From: an uncultured Bacteroidota bacterium
GTDB lineage: Bacteria; Bacteroidota; Bacteroidia; Bacteroidales; WCHB1-69
Assembly: GCA_902774205.1 (NCBI GenBank)
Contig: CACYHL010000007.1
Location: 1 to 32,510, forward strand
Reading direction: 5' to 3'
DNA length: 32,510 bases
In this document: one piece after another, positions 1 to 8,950 of the stretch
Layout: each line of letters begins with the position of its first letter
Position numbering within the stretch: the stretch's first letter is position 1
Translations under genes and position numbers: made by a program
Notes under the pieces: generated by a model
What the model was told of the DNA's origin: nothing
The model's input: only the letters and a program-made list of their open reading frames with translations
Databases searched by the model: none

Positions 1-1
1 T

Positions 2-1153
2 CTTGAGGGGCACGGCGAACTCGATTTCATGAGCACATCGTGGGTGCACTGGCAGCTTCAGCGGTTCTACAATGTAGAGCGCGTAGCTCTGAATGGGCGT
101 GTCAACTCGTTGAGAAACATTGAGTTGGCGGATTCGGTGAAGCAGGAGCTGAAACTTGGAGGCAACAAATATGACGTGCTTATCATAGCGCAACCTACGG
201 AACCGTTCAGCGAGACCGACAAATATATTCTCGACCAGCATCTGATGCGCGGCGGCAAAATATTGTGGCTCATCGACCCGACGACGGCGGCGATAGACAG
301 TCTGCAATCTTCGCAGGAGCAGTTTATCTACCCGCGCTCGCTCCGCCTCGAAAACCTGTTTTTCAAATATGGGGTGCGAATGAATACAAATGTGGTGCAA
401 GACCTTAGCTGTCAGGCGATTCCGTTGGAGGTCGGGCGTATCGGAGCACAGCCGCAGTACAAGTTCATGGCGTTCCCCTACGCGCTCAACATCGTCAATT
501 TCAGCGACCACCCGATTGTGAGAAAGATGAAGGAGATAAAATCGGAATTTGCCGCAACTATTGACTTGGTCGGTGCTTCGGAGGGCTTGACAAAGACAGT
601 GCTGATGACAACATCTGAGCGCACCAAGATTGTGCCGTCACCATCAATTGTAACGCTTAATGTTGCGCGCGCAAACCCGAATCCGGAAGAGTTCGCTTTC
701 AAGTATCTGCCGTTGGCGGTGCTGGTTGAAGGTGAGTTCACTTCGGCGTACAAGGGACTTCTGCCAGTGGAGTTCGACACGATACAGCAACTCGGCTATA
801 TTGAGAAGAGTCCGAAGACACGACAGATTTTTGTGTCAGACGGCGACATAATCCGCAATTTCGTTGATGGCAAAAACCAGCCCTATCCCGCAGGTTTCGA
901 CAGATATACGGGAAAACAGTACGACAACGCCGATTTCATACTCAACTGTGTCAATTATCTTTGCGCCGATGACGATTTGCTGCAAATCAGGGCGAAAAGT
1001 CTGAGAATAGGTTCTCTTGACCCTGTTTTGATAAAGACGAAAAAAACATACTATGCTGTGGTGAATATTGTTTTGCCACTGCTTGTCATCGCATTTATAG
1101 GGGCAGTGCTAATTATCTGGAGAAGAGCAAGATACAATAGCAAAAAAAGATAA
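2..1153 (+). CDS. gldG: GldG-like ABC transporter auxiliary protein, 5'-truncated by window edge
   Basis: GldG is the membrane-anchored, substrate-binding-like partner of the GldA/GldF ABC transporter, which is linked to gliding in flagellar-independent gliders but also conserved in non-gliding Bacteroidota. The frame is open to the left edge and reads LEGHGELDF before the first internal Met at base 29. This is the family's conserved E-GHGE segment, so the true start lies outside the window. About 383 residues remain. The DVLIIAQPTEPFSE and GGKILWLIDP segments are typical of the GldG extracytoplasmic domain. The protein ends in one transmembrane helix (about the last 35 residues, NIVLPLLVIAFIGAVLIIW) and a basic RRARYNSKKR tail facing the cytoplasm. 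It converges on ispF with a 25-base gap and no clear terminator. The family assignment is good; involvement in gliding cannot be judged. Confidence 0.9.
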   Translation, partial: LEGHGELDFMSTSWVHWQLQRFYNVERVALNGRVNSLRNIELADSVKQELKLGGNKYDVLIIAQPTEPFSETDKYILDQHLMRGGKILWLIDPTTAAIDSLQSSQEQFIYPRSLRLENLFFKYGVRMNTNVVQDLSCQAIPLEVGRIGAQPQYKFMAFPYALNIVNFSDHPIVRKMKEIKSEFAATIDLVGASEGLTKTVLMTTSERTKIVPSPSIVTLNVARANPNPEEFAFKYLPLAVLVEGEFTSAYKGLLPVEFDTIQQLGYIEKSPKTRQIFVSDGDIIRNFVDGKNQPYPAGFDRYTGKQYDNADFILNCVNYLCADDDLLQIRAKSLRIGSLDPVLIKTKKTYYAVVNIVLPLLVIAFIGAVLIIWRRARYNSKKR

Positions 1154-1178
1154 TGCCGCAATAAAAGATTTCTTCATT

Positions 1179-1655
1179 TTACCGAGCCAGCGTCACAACC
1201 GCAAACGTTGCCACACCTTCGCCGCTGCCTACGAAGCCCATCTTTTCGTTTGTCTTCGCCTTAACAGCGATTTGACTTTCGTTTATTTTCAAAATCGATG
1301 CCAACACCTTCTTCATGCTGTCAATGTATGGTGCCATTTTCGGTTTTTCAATCACGATTGTCATATCGGCATTATTAACAGTAAAACCCTTTTGCCCAAT
1401 AAGATACACCACTTTTTCAAGAAGAATTCTACTGTCAATGTTTTTAAATTCCGAAGCGGTGTCAGGAAAATAGCTGCCAATGTCATTGAGCGAGGCGGCG
1501 CCGAGCAAAGCATCGCACAAGGCGTGAATCAGCGCGTCACCGTCAGAATGAGCGACCAAACCTTTTTCGTAAGGGATTTCCACTCCTCCTAAAATCAAAG
1601 GACGATTCTCACCAAAACGGTGAGAATCGTAACCAAAACCGACAGTAATGTTCAT
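1179..1655 (-). CDS. ispF: 2-C-methyl-D-erythritol 2,4-cyclodiphosphate synthase
   Basis: IspF converts CDP-methylerythritol 2-phosphate to the 2,4-cyclodiphosphate with loss of CMP in the cytosolic MEP isoprenoid pathway. The 158-residue length is the family norm. The zinc ligands D10 and H12 lie in GYDSHRF and H44 in HSDGDALIH. The C-terminal TNEKMGFVGSGEG segment is the conserved IspF signature. The gene is last in a leftward operon: its start lies 12 bases after the phosphofructokinase stop, so it probably depends on the pepD promoter. ispE, two steps earlier in the pathway before IspF, is 4.7 kb away in a separate rightward operon. Confidence 0.97.
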   Translation of the reverse strand: MNITVGFGYDSHRFGENRPLILGGVEIPYEKGLVAHSDGDALIHALCDALLGAASLNDIGSYFPDTASEFKNIDSRILLEKVVYLIGQKGFTVNNADMTIVIEKPKMAPYIDSMKKVLASILKINESQIAVKAKTNEKMGFVGSGEGVATFAVVTLAR

Positions 1656-1667
1656 TATATCTGTCTT

Positions 1668-2900
1668 TTATTGAGGAATAACAACTGGGAATTTGTTGTC
1701 GAACTCCATTCTGTACGGCTCCCCTATTATGTTTGTCAGGAAGTCGATATATTTGTCGGTAAAATAGAATTCGTTGGCGTTATAGTAATCTTCCGGAAGT
1801 GGGAAATTGCCGACGTTGCCCATGTCAATGGAAGTTGTGTGATACTCCTCAAGCTCATTGTAAGGGACTATTTCTTTCATAACCGGCATTTTACCGTAGT
1901 CGCCGCGGAGCAGCAAATCGGTAACCTTATCTGCCAATGTAGAGGTGAGGCGGCGGTCGTACTCATAGCATTTGCCTGAGCGCGGAATGTATCCCGAAAT
2001 CTGGCCGCGGGCTTCGATACCTATGTGCTTGGAAATTTCAGAGGCGATAACGCCACTCACTCCGCCGAAACGCGGGTGCCCATACTCATCAAGGTCTGAG
2101 CTCGCATAGACCATGCCAAGCTCCTGTTTCTCATCGTCCCACCATCTCACACCTTCCGAAACGGCAATGATAAGGCTGTGTTTCGGTGAACGCATATATT
2201 TCTCCTTCACAAACTCGAAGAAAAACTCCTTGCGTTCTCTTGTCATCTCCACTTCGGGGACAAGAGCCACCTGGGCGCCGCCAAAAATCGCGCTTCCCGT
2301 GAGCCACCCCGCGTCACGTCCCATGACTTCGAGCACCATTATACGCTGGTGCGACTCATTGGTGGTATGCAGTTTGCTCGTCATTTTTTTGATTGCCCAC
2401 GCGCCAGAAGCGAAGCCCGGACACAGGACAACCTCATTATCTGTGCCTTGATAGCGATGAATCGTGTGGGTGCGCAAGTCATTGTCGATGGTTTTCGGGA
2501 AGCCGATGACCGGAATGCCATATTTCTCGTACATCTGGCGTGCCGCGCCATTTGTGTCGTCTCCTCCAATAGTGACCAAAACATCAATTTTGTAACGCTC
2601 GATGTTGCGGAGAATCTGCTGCGACCTGTCCTCAGTGTTTTTCTTGCTTGGAAAAGGATTGGTACGGCTTGAGAGTAACGCCGTGCCCCCGTAAAGACCA
2701 TTATACGGAATGTTTGTGAGGTCAACCACATCGCCATCTCCGAGAAGGCCTTTCCAGCCGCGGAGAATTCCGTAAACCTTGAAGCCCAACATTGACGCTC
2801 TGTTTCTCACACTTTCAATGCTTGAGTTGATGGCAGGAGTGTCGCCACCTCCAGAAAGTATGGCAAGAGTCTTGCCTGCGAATATTTTTTCTGTTCTCAT
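1668..2900 (-). CDS. 6-phosphofructokinase, probably pyrophosphate-dependent
   Basis: Phosphorylates fructose 6-phosphate to the 1,6-bisphosphate. The 410 residues include the family phosphate-binding SGGGDTPAIN (about 16-25), IGGDDTN (111-117), PKTIDND (135-141) and MGRDAGW. In this family ATP-dependent enzymes usually have GGDG and PGTIDND. A second Asp in GGDD and a Lys in PKTIDND are the known marks of pyrophosphate-dependent enzymes, so reversible PPi-linked glycolysis is inferred. The start follows the pepD stop by 24 bases on the same strand, making it the middle gene of pepD-PFK-ispF. Bacteroidales often carry several PFK paralogues, so the exact orthologue and symbol are left open. 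Confidence 0.93.
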   Translation of the reverse strand: MRTEKIFAGKTLAILSGGGDTPAINSSIESVRNRASMLGFKVYGILRGWKGLLGDGDVVDLTNIPYNGLYGGTALLSSRTNPFPSKKNTEDRSQQILRNIERYKIDVLVTIGGDDTNGAARQMYEKYGIPVIGFPKTIDNDLRTHTIHRYQGTDNEVVLCPGFASGAWAIKKMTSKLHTTNESHQRIMVLEVMGRDAGWLTGSAIFGGAQVALVPEVEMTRERKEFFFEFVKEKYMRSPKHSLIIAVSEGVRWWDDEKQELGMVYASSDLDEYGHPRFGGVSGVIASEISKHIGIEARGQISGYIPRSGKCYEYDRRLTSTLADKVTDLLLRGDYGKMPVMKEIVPYNELEEYHTTSIDMGNVGNFPLPEDYYNANEFYFTDKYIDFLTNIIGEPYRMEFDNKFPVVIPQ

Positions 2901-2924
2901 ATTATTTATTTGATAATCAATGAT

Positions 2925-4379
2925 TTATTTTAATAATTTCAAAAATTCGACAACCAAATCCCAAGTCATTTTCACGGTTTTTATTTCCAATTTCTCCATC
3001 GGAGAGTGAACACCGCGAAGGGTTGGGCCTACAGAGACCATATCCAACTCAGGATATTTTTCAGCGAAAAGACCGCATTCAAGACCGGCGTGGATGGCTT
3101 TCACAACCGGCTGCTTGTTGAAGCAGTTCTCGTATGCCTTAACAAGAACCTTCAGCACTTCTGAATTTGGATTCGGGGTCCAGCCCGGATAGCCGTCAGA
3201 GGATTCAACGTCCGCGCCAATCATATAAAATGTGGCTGAAACGCGCTCCGCCGCCGCCTGCTTGCGCGAAGCGACAGAACTGCGCTGGCTCGTGGTTATA
3301 ACTATCTTTTCGTCAATTATTTTCACTGAAGCAAGATTTGTGGAAGTCTCCACAAAGTTCGGTATGTCCTGCGACATTGCAAGCACGCCGTGAGGGCACA
3401 CATAGAGAGAGTTCAACAGGTCAATTTCGAGAAGCTCATGCAAAATCCTTTTCGGCATCGCCGCTTTTTCGAACAGGACTTCCACACCCGGGTCGCTGAC
3501 CTTGAACTCGTTTTTCAACGTAACATCGTAGTTATTAATGAATTCCTCAAAATCCCCAGCATTGTTTTTGGGCAAAGTGACAATAGCAATGCCTTCGCGG
3601 GCAATGGCGTTGCGCAAGTTTCCCGCGTTGATGTCGGCGATACGGACATCGAAGTCCTGATAGGCGTTCCACAAAATACGGGTGAGCAGTTTCACGGCGT
3701 TGCCGCGCCCTTTGTTGATGTCATCACCTGAATGTCCGCCTTGAAGACCTTTGACAGTGATTTTGTACGCCACGCTTCCTTCCGGAATCTCTTCCTCATA
3801 TTCGCAGTCAATAGTGGCAACCGTGTCCATTCCGCCCGCGCAACCGATGAAGAACTCACCTTCGTCTTCAGAGTCCAGATTCACTAACATCTTTCCGTTC
3901 ATGAAGCCAGCCTCCAACGCAAACGCACCGGAAAGTCCGGTCTCTTCGTCAACAGTAAAAAGACATTCAATCGGACCGTGCTCTATCTTGTCATCTTCGA
4001 GCAGAGCCAGCTGCATTGCCACACCGATTCCGTCATCGGCGCCCAAAGTCGTGCCCTTCGCCTTAAGCCACTCGCCGTCAATGTACGTCTGAATCGCGTC
4101 CTTGCTGAAATCGAAATCGGTGTCCTCGTTCTTCTCGCAGACCATATCAACGTGGCTCTGGAAAATCACCGGAGTGACATTCTCTTTGCCTTTCGTGGCC
4201 GGTTTGCTGATGAGCACATTTCCGATTTTGTCGCGCTTCGTGGGCAGACCAAGCTTTTTGCCCGTCTCCATGAGCCATTCCACAATCTTCTCCTCGTGTT
4301 TTGACGGACGAGGAATCTTGCAGATTTCATTGAAATAATAAAAAACCTTTTGCGGTTCCAATTGTAACATCTCGTTCAT
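2925..4379 (-). CDS. pepD: Cytosolic aminoacyl-histidine dipeptidase, M20 family
   Basis: Zinc metallopeptidase that hydrolyses dipeptides such as carnosine-type Xaa-His in the cytosol. The metal-site segments are visible in order: HVDMVCEK, LGADDGIGVA, VDEETGLSG, NLDSED and, near the C-terminus, HAGLECGLF. About 484 residues, normal for PepD. The frame is open further upstream, to 4418, but the Met at 4379 (MNEMLQLEP) is chosen. It matches where family members begin (the following KVFYYFNEICKIPRPSKHEE is the conserved N-terminus), and the only good promoter element (4416-4423) would lie inside the longer version. First gene of the leftward operon with PFK and ispF. No frameshift or missing ligand was seen. 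Confidence 0.95.
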   Translation of the reverse strand: MNEMLQLEPQKVFYYFNEICKIPRPSKHEEKIVEWLMETGKKLGLPTKRDKIGNVLISKPATKGKENVTPVIFQSHVDMVCEKNEDTDFDFSKDAIQTYIDGEWLKAKGTTLGADDGIGVAMQLALLEDDKIEHGPIECLFTVDEETGLSGAFALEAGFMNGKMLVNLDSEDEGEFFIGCAGGMDTVATIDCEYEEEIPEGSVAYKITVKGLQGGHSGDDINKGRGNAVKLLTRILWNAYQDFDVRIADINAGNLRNAIAREGIAIVTLPKNNAGDFEEFINNYDVTLKNEFKVSDPGVEVLFEKAAMPKRILHELLEIDLLNSLYVCPHGVLAMSQDIPNFVETSTNLASVKIIDEKIVITTSQRSSVASRKQAAAERVSATFYMIGADVESSDGYPGWTPNPNSEVLKVLVKAYENCFNKQPVVKAIHAGLECGLFAEKYPELDMVSVGPTLRGVHSPMEKLEIKTVKMTWDLVVEFLKLLK

Positions 4380-4415
4380 AATTATTTGTTTTAAGTTTAT
4401 TTCAAAAGTGATTAG

Positions 4416-4423
4416 CAAAGATA
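4416..4423 (-). promoter_or_regulatory. -7 promoter element for pepD operon
   Basis: On the minus strand this reads TATCTTTG, an exact match to the Bacteroidota -7 consensus TAnnTTTG, 37 bases before the chosen pepD start. No convincing -33 box was found. It forms half of a divergent promoter pair with the element at 4456. Confidence 0.6.
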
Positions 4424-4455
4424 CAATAAAAAAAAGATGTACCGAATTTTTTTAT

Positions 4456-4463
4456 TATTTTTG
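4456..4463 (+). promoter_or_regulatory. -7 promoter element for the Cys-rich membrane protein operon
   Basis: TATTTTTG matches TAnnTTTG exactly and lies 19 bases before the ATG at 4482. It also argues against the upstream in-frame ATG at 4437, which would precede the transcription start. Confidence 0.6.
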
Positions 4464-4481
4464 CCATTAAATTATAACTTT

Positions 4482-5186
4482 ATGAAAAAGATATTTTTAT
4501 TGTTGATAACTTTCTTATTGACAATACTTTACGCATATCCACAAGAATTTTCGTGTCCGCAAGTTGACTGCACAGGGCAGTGCGGTGCGTTTGTTGATGC
4601 GAATAATGACGGTTTTTGCGACCACGGACAGCTGTCGGAGATGGTGAGAGAGGCGCAACGCAAGTTGAAAGAGCAGCGAGAGGCAAAGGCTGCTGTATCG
4701 GAAAAAGCTGAAAAAAAAATATCGGAAGAGACGAAGCCCGCCGCAACCGCTCCAACTGAAAATCCCGTGTGCGAGCCCACCACAACCGACTCTGCAGAAC
4801 AGCAGGAAAATGAAGCCGCTTTTGACAATATTTCAGATGAATCAAACCAGCATGAACCTACTGCAAAAAAAACTTCAAAATATCATCTTCTTTCTATAAC
4901 ATTCTCTCTTATAATAATTTATCTGATTTCATTACTTCTTGTAAAGAAAAATATAATTACAAAAAAACTGAACCACAAAATATGGAACACGGCTTTGGCT
5001 CTCGCGTTTCTCGTTTCCGGAATTTTGGGAATGGTGCTTGTCTTCTGGATAAATTACGACATTCGCCCTGACTGCTACATGACTGTGAAAATTCTTCATG
5101 TGGAGTTCGGAATTGCGATGGCTGTGATTACCATTTTCCATCTTTTGTGGCATTTCAATTATTACAAAACCATTTTCAAAAAATAG
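4482..5186 (+). CDS. Secreted/membrane protein with Cys-rich Ca-loop-like head and three C-terminal membrane helices
   Basis: Not recognised as a named protein. From the ATG at 4482 it has 234 residues. A signal peptide (1-20) is followed by a compact motif with C25, C30, C34 and C46, in which DANNDGFCD resembles an EF-hand/dockerin calcium loop. Next come a long Lys/Glu/Ala-rich, probably helical and disordered linker (about 50-145) and three hydrophobic helices. The last two carry His residues (NHKIW, HVEFGIAM, FHLLWHF) in the arrangement seen in heme-binding DUF4405-like or ferric-reductase-like membrane domains. An electron-transfer or heme role is only inferred. It is the first gene of an operon with the Lpt permease (12-base gap) and ispE. 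Confidence 0.8.
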   Translation: MKKIFLLLITFLLTILYAYPQEFSCPQVDCTGQCGAFVDANNDGFCDHGQLSEMVREAQRKLKEQREAKAAVSEKAEKKISEETKPAATAPTENPVCEPTTTDSAEQQENEAAFDNISDESNQHEPTAKKTSKYHLLSITFSLIIIYLISLLLVKKNIITKKLNHKIWNTALALAFLVSGILGMVLVFWINYDIRPDCYMTVKILHVEFGIAMAVITIFHLLWHFNYYKTIFKK

Positions 5187-5198
5187 TTGAACAATCAA

Positions 5199-6323
5199 AT
5201 GTCTGACGGGGTTAAAATGTGGCGAAAGATTTCCAATTTCAAGTGGACTTTGATAGACTCATACATTCTGAAGAAGTTCCTGAGTTCATTCATTCTCTCT
5301 ATAGCCCTACTTATGACAATAGTCGTAGTGTTCGACCTGTCGGAGAACCTGAACCGTTTTTTGCAGAATGATGCTCCTGTAAGTGCCATAATAACAGAAC
5401 GTTATTTCAATTTCATTCCAATCTTCGCAAACCTTTTCGCGAATCTTTTCACCTTCATTTCTGTAATTTGGTTCACATCAAAACTGACAAACAGAAATGA
5501 GATAATCTCAATCTACAACGGAGGCATAAGTTTTAAAAGATTGCTTGTACCATATCTGACAGGCGCATTTATTATCGCTGTGTCATCATTCTGCGTTGCG
5601 AATTTCTATATACCAAAAGCGAATGAAAGATTAGCTGAGTTCTCTCTGAAATATATGTCGCGAAGAAAAGAGATCTCAAACTACGACATGCACGTCAAGA
5701 CGACGGACAGTACATATTTATATATAGGGCACTGGCGGGTGAACGAGTCGGAGGGCGAGGATTTCACCTACGAGATAATCGGAAAGAATTACACCAAGTT
5801 CAAAGTGAAGGCTGGCAGTGTCGCTTATGACGCTAACACAAACCGCTGGACATTGGAGCGTTACCTTATACGCCGCATTGATGACAACGAGCATGAGACA
5901 GTTCGCTACGGAAGCCATTTGGACACAGTGTTCGACTTCAAGCACACAGAGTTCGACAAAACGGACAAGACAGCTGAGACCATGTCATACACAGAACTGC
6001 GACAATTCATAAAAGAGGAAAAAGAGAAGGGCTCAAGTTTGGTTATCTATTATGAGATTGAGAAGCACAAGCGCATGACAATCCCATTCGGAACGATAAT
6101 AATGACCCTTTTGGGGTTCAGCGTGGCATCGCGCAAGACACAGCGCGGTGTGGGAGTGCACCTGTTTATGGGTCTGGCGCTGTCGTTCATCTACATCTTC
6201 TTCCAGCAGGTGTCGAATGTCTTTGCAATCTCGGGACAGTTATCGACTGCTGTCGCCTCGTGGCTGCCCAACGGCATATACCTCATCATCTGCATTGTGA
6301 TGCTGAGGCACGCGCAGAAATAA
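5199..6323 (+). CDS. LptF/LptG family lipopolysaccharide export permease
   Basis: YjgP/YjgQ-type permease of the LptBFG complex, which extracts LPS from the inner membrane and passes it to the periplasmic bridge. The architecture is right: an N-terminal DSYILKKFLSSFILSIALL helix, two further helices by residue 120, a periplasmic beta-jellyroll middle (about 130-280, with VKAGSVAYDANTNRWTLE), and three helices at the C-terminus with the conserved RMTIPFGTIIMTLLGF segment. The open frame begins with TTG at 5187. ATG 5199 and ATG 5217 are both plausible starts and neither has a Shine-Dalgarno sequence. Bacteroidota encode two such permeases, and F versus G cannot be decided here. The operon position between a membrane protein and ispE gives no further clue. 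Confidence 0.92.
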   Translation: MSDGVKMWRKISNFKWTLIDSYILKKFLSSFILSIALLMTIVVVFDLSENLNRFLQNDAPVSAIITERYFNFIPIFANLFANLFTFISVIWFTSKLTNRNEIISIYNGGISFKRLLVPYLTGAFIIAVSSFCVANFYIPKANERLAEFSLKYMSRRKEISNYDMHVKTTDSTYLYIGHWRVNESEGEDFTYEIIGKNYTKFKVKAGSVAYDANTNRWTLERYLIRRIDDNEHETVRYGSHLDTVFDFKHTEFDKTDKTAETMSYTELRQFIKEEKEKGSSLVIYYEIEKHKRMTIPFGTIIMTLLGFSVASRKTQRGVGVHLFMGLALSFIYIFFQQVSNVFAISGQLSTAVASWLPNGIYLIICIVMLRHAQK

Positions 6324-6355
6324 CGGACTAATGTTCACCATATAATATATATTGT

Positions 6356-7147
6356 ATGATTTTACACCCGAATCCTAAAATCAATATTGGTCTGTTTGTT
6401 GTGGCTGAACGGGCTGACGGCTTTCACGACATAGAGACTGTTTTTTTCCCGTTGACGGAGCCAACAGACACTCTTGAGATTGAGCCAATAGAGAATGGCA
6501 TTGACTTTGCTGTTACAAATGCTGATATTGGCTGCGCGGATAGCAATCTCTGTGTCAGGGCGTTCCGCGCTTTACAGGAAGCGTGCGGTTTCACAGGCGG
6601 CGTGCGGATGAGACTCACGAAGCACATTCCTGTCGGAGCGGGACTCGGAGGCGGCTCCTCTGACGCCGCCGCGGTACTCAACGCCACAAATTCCATTTAT
6701 GGATTGAATCTCAATAATGAAGAGCTTAAGAAAATAGCCGCAGTAATCGGGAGTGATGTGCCGTTTTTTATCGACAACCGCGCGGCTTTTGCCACGGGCA
6801 AGGGCGAAAAACTTATCCCTATTGATTTGGATTTGTCTGGGAAGCGGGTGTCTCTCATCAAGCCGCCGTTCTCAATGTCAACAGCAGAAGCGTACAAGGC
6901 GATTGAGTCGAAGCCCGCGCCGTTCGATTTGCGGAAGCTGCCGCAACTTCCCATTTCAGAATGGAAGCACCTGATTACCAACGACTTTGAAAAGCCATTA
7001 TTTGAGAAATTTCCGCTTCTTGCGGCGGCGAAGGAGCAGCTTTATGCGGCAGGCGCTGATTTCGTCTTACTATCGGGAAGCGGTTCTTCGGTTTATGCCA
7101 TTGGCGACAACTATTACGGAATACCTTCTGACTTTTTCGGTTGTTAA
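6356..7147 (+). CDS. ispE: 4-diphosphocytidyl-2-C-methyl-D-erythritol kinase
   Basis: GHMP-family kinase that phosphorylates the 2-hydroxyl of CDP-methylerythritol in the MEP pathway. The N-terminal HPNPKINIGL holds the catalytic-site Lys (K8). The ATP-binding glycine loop PVGAGLGGGSSDAA lies at about 92-105, IGSDVPFF supplies the catalytic Asp, and LSGSGSSVYA is the third GHMP motif. 263 residues, slightly short for the family, with a brief C-terminus. It follows the Lpt permease by 32 bases with no terminator, so it is likely co-transcribed. Confidence 0.96.
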   Translation: MILHPNPKINIGLFVVAERADGFHDIETVFFPLTEPTDTLEIEPIENGIDFAVTNADIGCADSNLCVRAFRALQEACGFTGGVRMRLTKHIPVGAGLGGGSSDAAAVLNATNSIYGLNLNNEELKKIAAVIGSDVPFFIDNRAAFATGKGEKLIPIDLDLSGKRVSLIKPPFSMSTAEAYKAIESKPAPFDLRKLPQLPISEWKHLITNDFEKPLFEKFPLLAAAKEQLYAAGADFVLLSGSGSSVYAIGDNYYGIPSDFFGC

Positions 7148-7177
7148 TAATTTTTTTTGATATTTTTATTTGAGTGA

Positions 7178-7210
7178 TTGAATTTTATATGAAAAAAATT
7201 TGTATTTTTG
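7178..7210 (+). promoter_or_regulatory. Promoter of the rplV-panB operon
   Basis: TTG at 7178-7180 and TATTTTTG at 7203-7210 (exact TAnnTTTG) are separated by 22 bases, close to Bacteroidota spacing. The element lies 109 bases before rplV, leaving a roughly 100-base AT-rich leader that begins with the short inverted repeat CCAATTTTGG near 7213. The promoter indicates that the ribosomal operon really begins at rplV in this genome. Confidence 0.65.
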
Positions 7211-7318
7211 CAGCCAATTTTGGTGTGTAAAGTTTTGTGCATAAAAAGCAAGGCGTATAGCACTGATAATAAATGAATTAAAAAAACATAAAATATAAAA
7301 ATAACCAATAAAAAAACA

Positions 7319-7759
7319 ATGGGAGCAAGAAAAAGATTAGCGGCAGAAGCGAGAAAAGAGGCCATGAAAAATGTCTATATGGCCCGTTTGGTTGATAACC
7401 CGACTTCTCCAAGAAAGACCAGAATCATGGCCGATGTAATTCGCGGCAAGGACGTGGATTACGCATTGAACGTATTGAAATACAGCCGCAGGGAAGCTGC
7501 GGAGAAACTGCTGAAGCTCTTGAAATCAGCCATAGCGAACTGGCAGGTCAAGAACGAGGGCGCGAGACTTGAGGACGCGAACTTGTACGTCAAGACGATA
7601 TTCGTTGACGGCGGCAGAATGCTGAAACGTATCCGCACCGCCCCACAGGGCCGCGCAAACCGTATCCGCAAACGTTCAAACCACGTCACAATCATACTTG
7701 GCAGCCGTAACGCGGAAACAGAAATCAATAACAATATTAATAACGAAGAAGAAAAATAA
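7319..7759 (+). CDS. rplV: 50S ribosomal protein L22
   Basis: L22 binds 23S rRNA and its beta-hairpin lines the nascent-peptide exit tunnel. The 146 residues contain the core TSPRKTRIMADVIRGKDVD and the tunnel hairpin region GGRMLKRIRTAPQGRANRI. A family-atypical Asn/Glu-rich tail (NNNINNEEEK) closes the protein. It is the first gene of the ribosomal cluster here; normally rpsS would precede it, but ispE does. The 12-base gap to rpsC supports co-transcription. Confidence 0.97.
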   Translation: MGARKRLAAEARKEAMKNVYMARLVDNPTSPRKTRIMADVIRGKDVDYALNVLKYSRREAAEKLLKLLKSAIANWQVKNEGARLEDANLYVKTIFVDGGRMLKRIRTAPQGRANRIRKRSNHVTIILGSRNAETEINNNINNEEEK

Positions 7760-7771
7760 AAAAATAAATTT

Positions 7772-8497
7772 ATGGGTCAGAAAGTTAATCCGGTAGGTTT
7801 AAGATTAGGAATTATCAGAGGCTGGGATTCTAATTGGTTTGGCGGCAAACAATTCGCCAATAAGATCGTCGAGGACGACAAAATCAGAAGATACCTGAAC
7901 GCTCGTTTGTTCAAGGCCGGTATCGCAAAAATATACATTGAGAGAACCCTCAAGTTAGTCACCGTCACCATTAACACCGCACGTCCGGGTCTTATCATCG
8001 GCAAAGGCGGCGCAGAGGTTGACAAGCTGAAAGAAGAGCTCAAGAAAATCACCAACAAAGAGATACAGATCAACATCTCAGAGGTCAAACGTCCGGATTT
8101 AGACGCTGTACTTATCGCACAGAACATCGCGAAGCAGATAGAAGGCAGAATCTCTTACAGAAAAGCGATTAAGACTGCTATCGCCTCAACAATGCGCGCA
8201 AACGCAGAGGGTATCAAGATATCCATCTCAGGCCGTCTCGGCGGAGCTGAAATGGCACGTACCGAACACTTCAAGGAAGGCAGAACTCCGCTTCACACGC
8301 TGAGAGCTGACATCGAGTACGCAAAAGACACCGCCCATACAACCTACGGCTGCATCGGTCTTAAGGTATGGGTCTGCAAGGGAATCGTTTACGGGAAGAG
8401 AGACCTGTTCGCCGTTAACGAAGGCGGCAAGGAGCAGAAGAGCGCTATGAGACGCACCGCACGCCCCAACGACAGACGCAGAACAGAAAAAAGATAA
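7772..8497 (+). CDS. rpsC: 30S ribosomal protein S3
   Basis: S3 sits at the mRNA entry channel of the small subunit. The 241 residues begin with the typical [13 protein letters not shown]. The KH RNA-binding loop GLIIGKGG lies at about 73-80, and the C-terminal domain includes [18 protein letters not shown]. The basic, low-complexity C-terminus ([17 protein letters not shown]) is ordinary for Bacteroidota. Second gene of the operon. Confidence 0.98.
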   Translation: MGQKVNPVGLRLGIIRGWDSNWFGGKQFANKIVEDDKIRRYLNARLFKAGIAKIYIERTLKLVTVTINTARPGLIIGKGGAEVDKLKEELKKITNKEIQINISEVKRPDLDAVLIAQNIAKQIEGRISYRKAIKTAIASTMRANAEGIKISISGRLGGAEMARTEHFKEGRTPLHTLRADIEYAKDTAHTTYGCIGLKVWVCKGIVYGKRDLFAVNEGGKEQKSAMRRTARPNDRRRTEKR

Positions 8498-8519
8498 TTA
8501 ACTTTAAATACAAATAACA

Positions 8520-8945
8520 ATGTTACAACCAAAAAAGACCAAATACAGAAGACCGCAGAAGGGGAGAATGAAAGAGATAACCAAGCGCGGCAGCGAGATC
8601 GCGTTCGGTTCATTCGCCCTCAAGACACTTGAGAAATATTGGCTTACAGGTCGTCAGATAGAAGCAGCCCGTCAGGCAATCACACGTCACATGAAACGTG
8701 AAGGCCAGCTCTGGATCCGCGTTTTCCCCGACAAACCAGTCACAAAGAAGCCTGCTGAGGTACGTATGGGTAAAGGTAAGGGAACACCTGAGTATTTCGC
8801 AGCACGCATAAGCCCGGGCAGAATCCTGTTCGAAGCTGACGGCGTACCGTACGAAGTCGCTAAGGAGGCTCTCCGCCTTGGTGCCCAGAAACTGCCGGTA
8901 GCCACGAAATTTATTGTCAGAAGAGATTATTCAGAAGAAATTTAA
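8520..8945 (+). CDS. rplP: 50S ribosomal protein L16
   Basis: L16 lies near the A-site side of the peptidyl transferase centre and helps position tRNA. The 141 residues are standard. The N-terminal [18 protein letters not shown] and the central [20 protein letters not shown] segment are diagnostic. It follows rpsC by 22 bases and precedes rpmC by 5 bases. Confidence 0.98.
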   Translation: MLQPKKTKYRRPQKGRMKEITKRGSEIAFGSFALKTLEKYWLTGRQIEAARQAITRHMKREGQLWIRVFPDKPVTKKPAEVRMGKGKGTPEYFAARISPGRILFEADGVPYEVAKEALRLGAQKLPVATKFIVRRDYSEEI

Positions 8946-8950
8946 CCAAC

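Noticed and set aside
4437-4481. Upstream ATG at 4437 extending the Cys-rich membrane protein by 15 residues
   Set aside because: The extension covers the TATTTTTG promoter element and hides the clean signal peptide starting at 4482.
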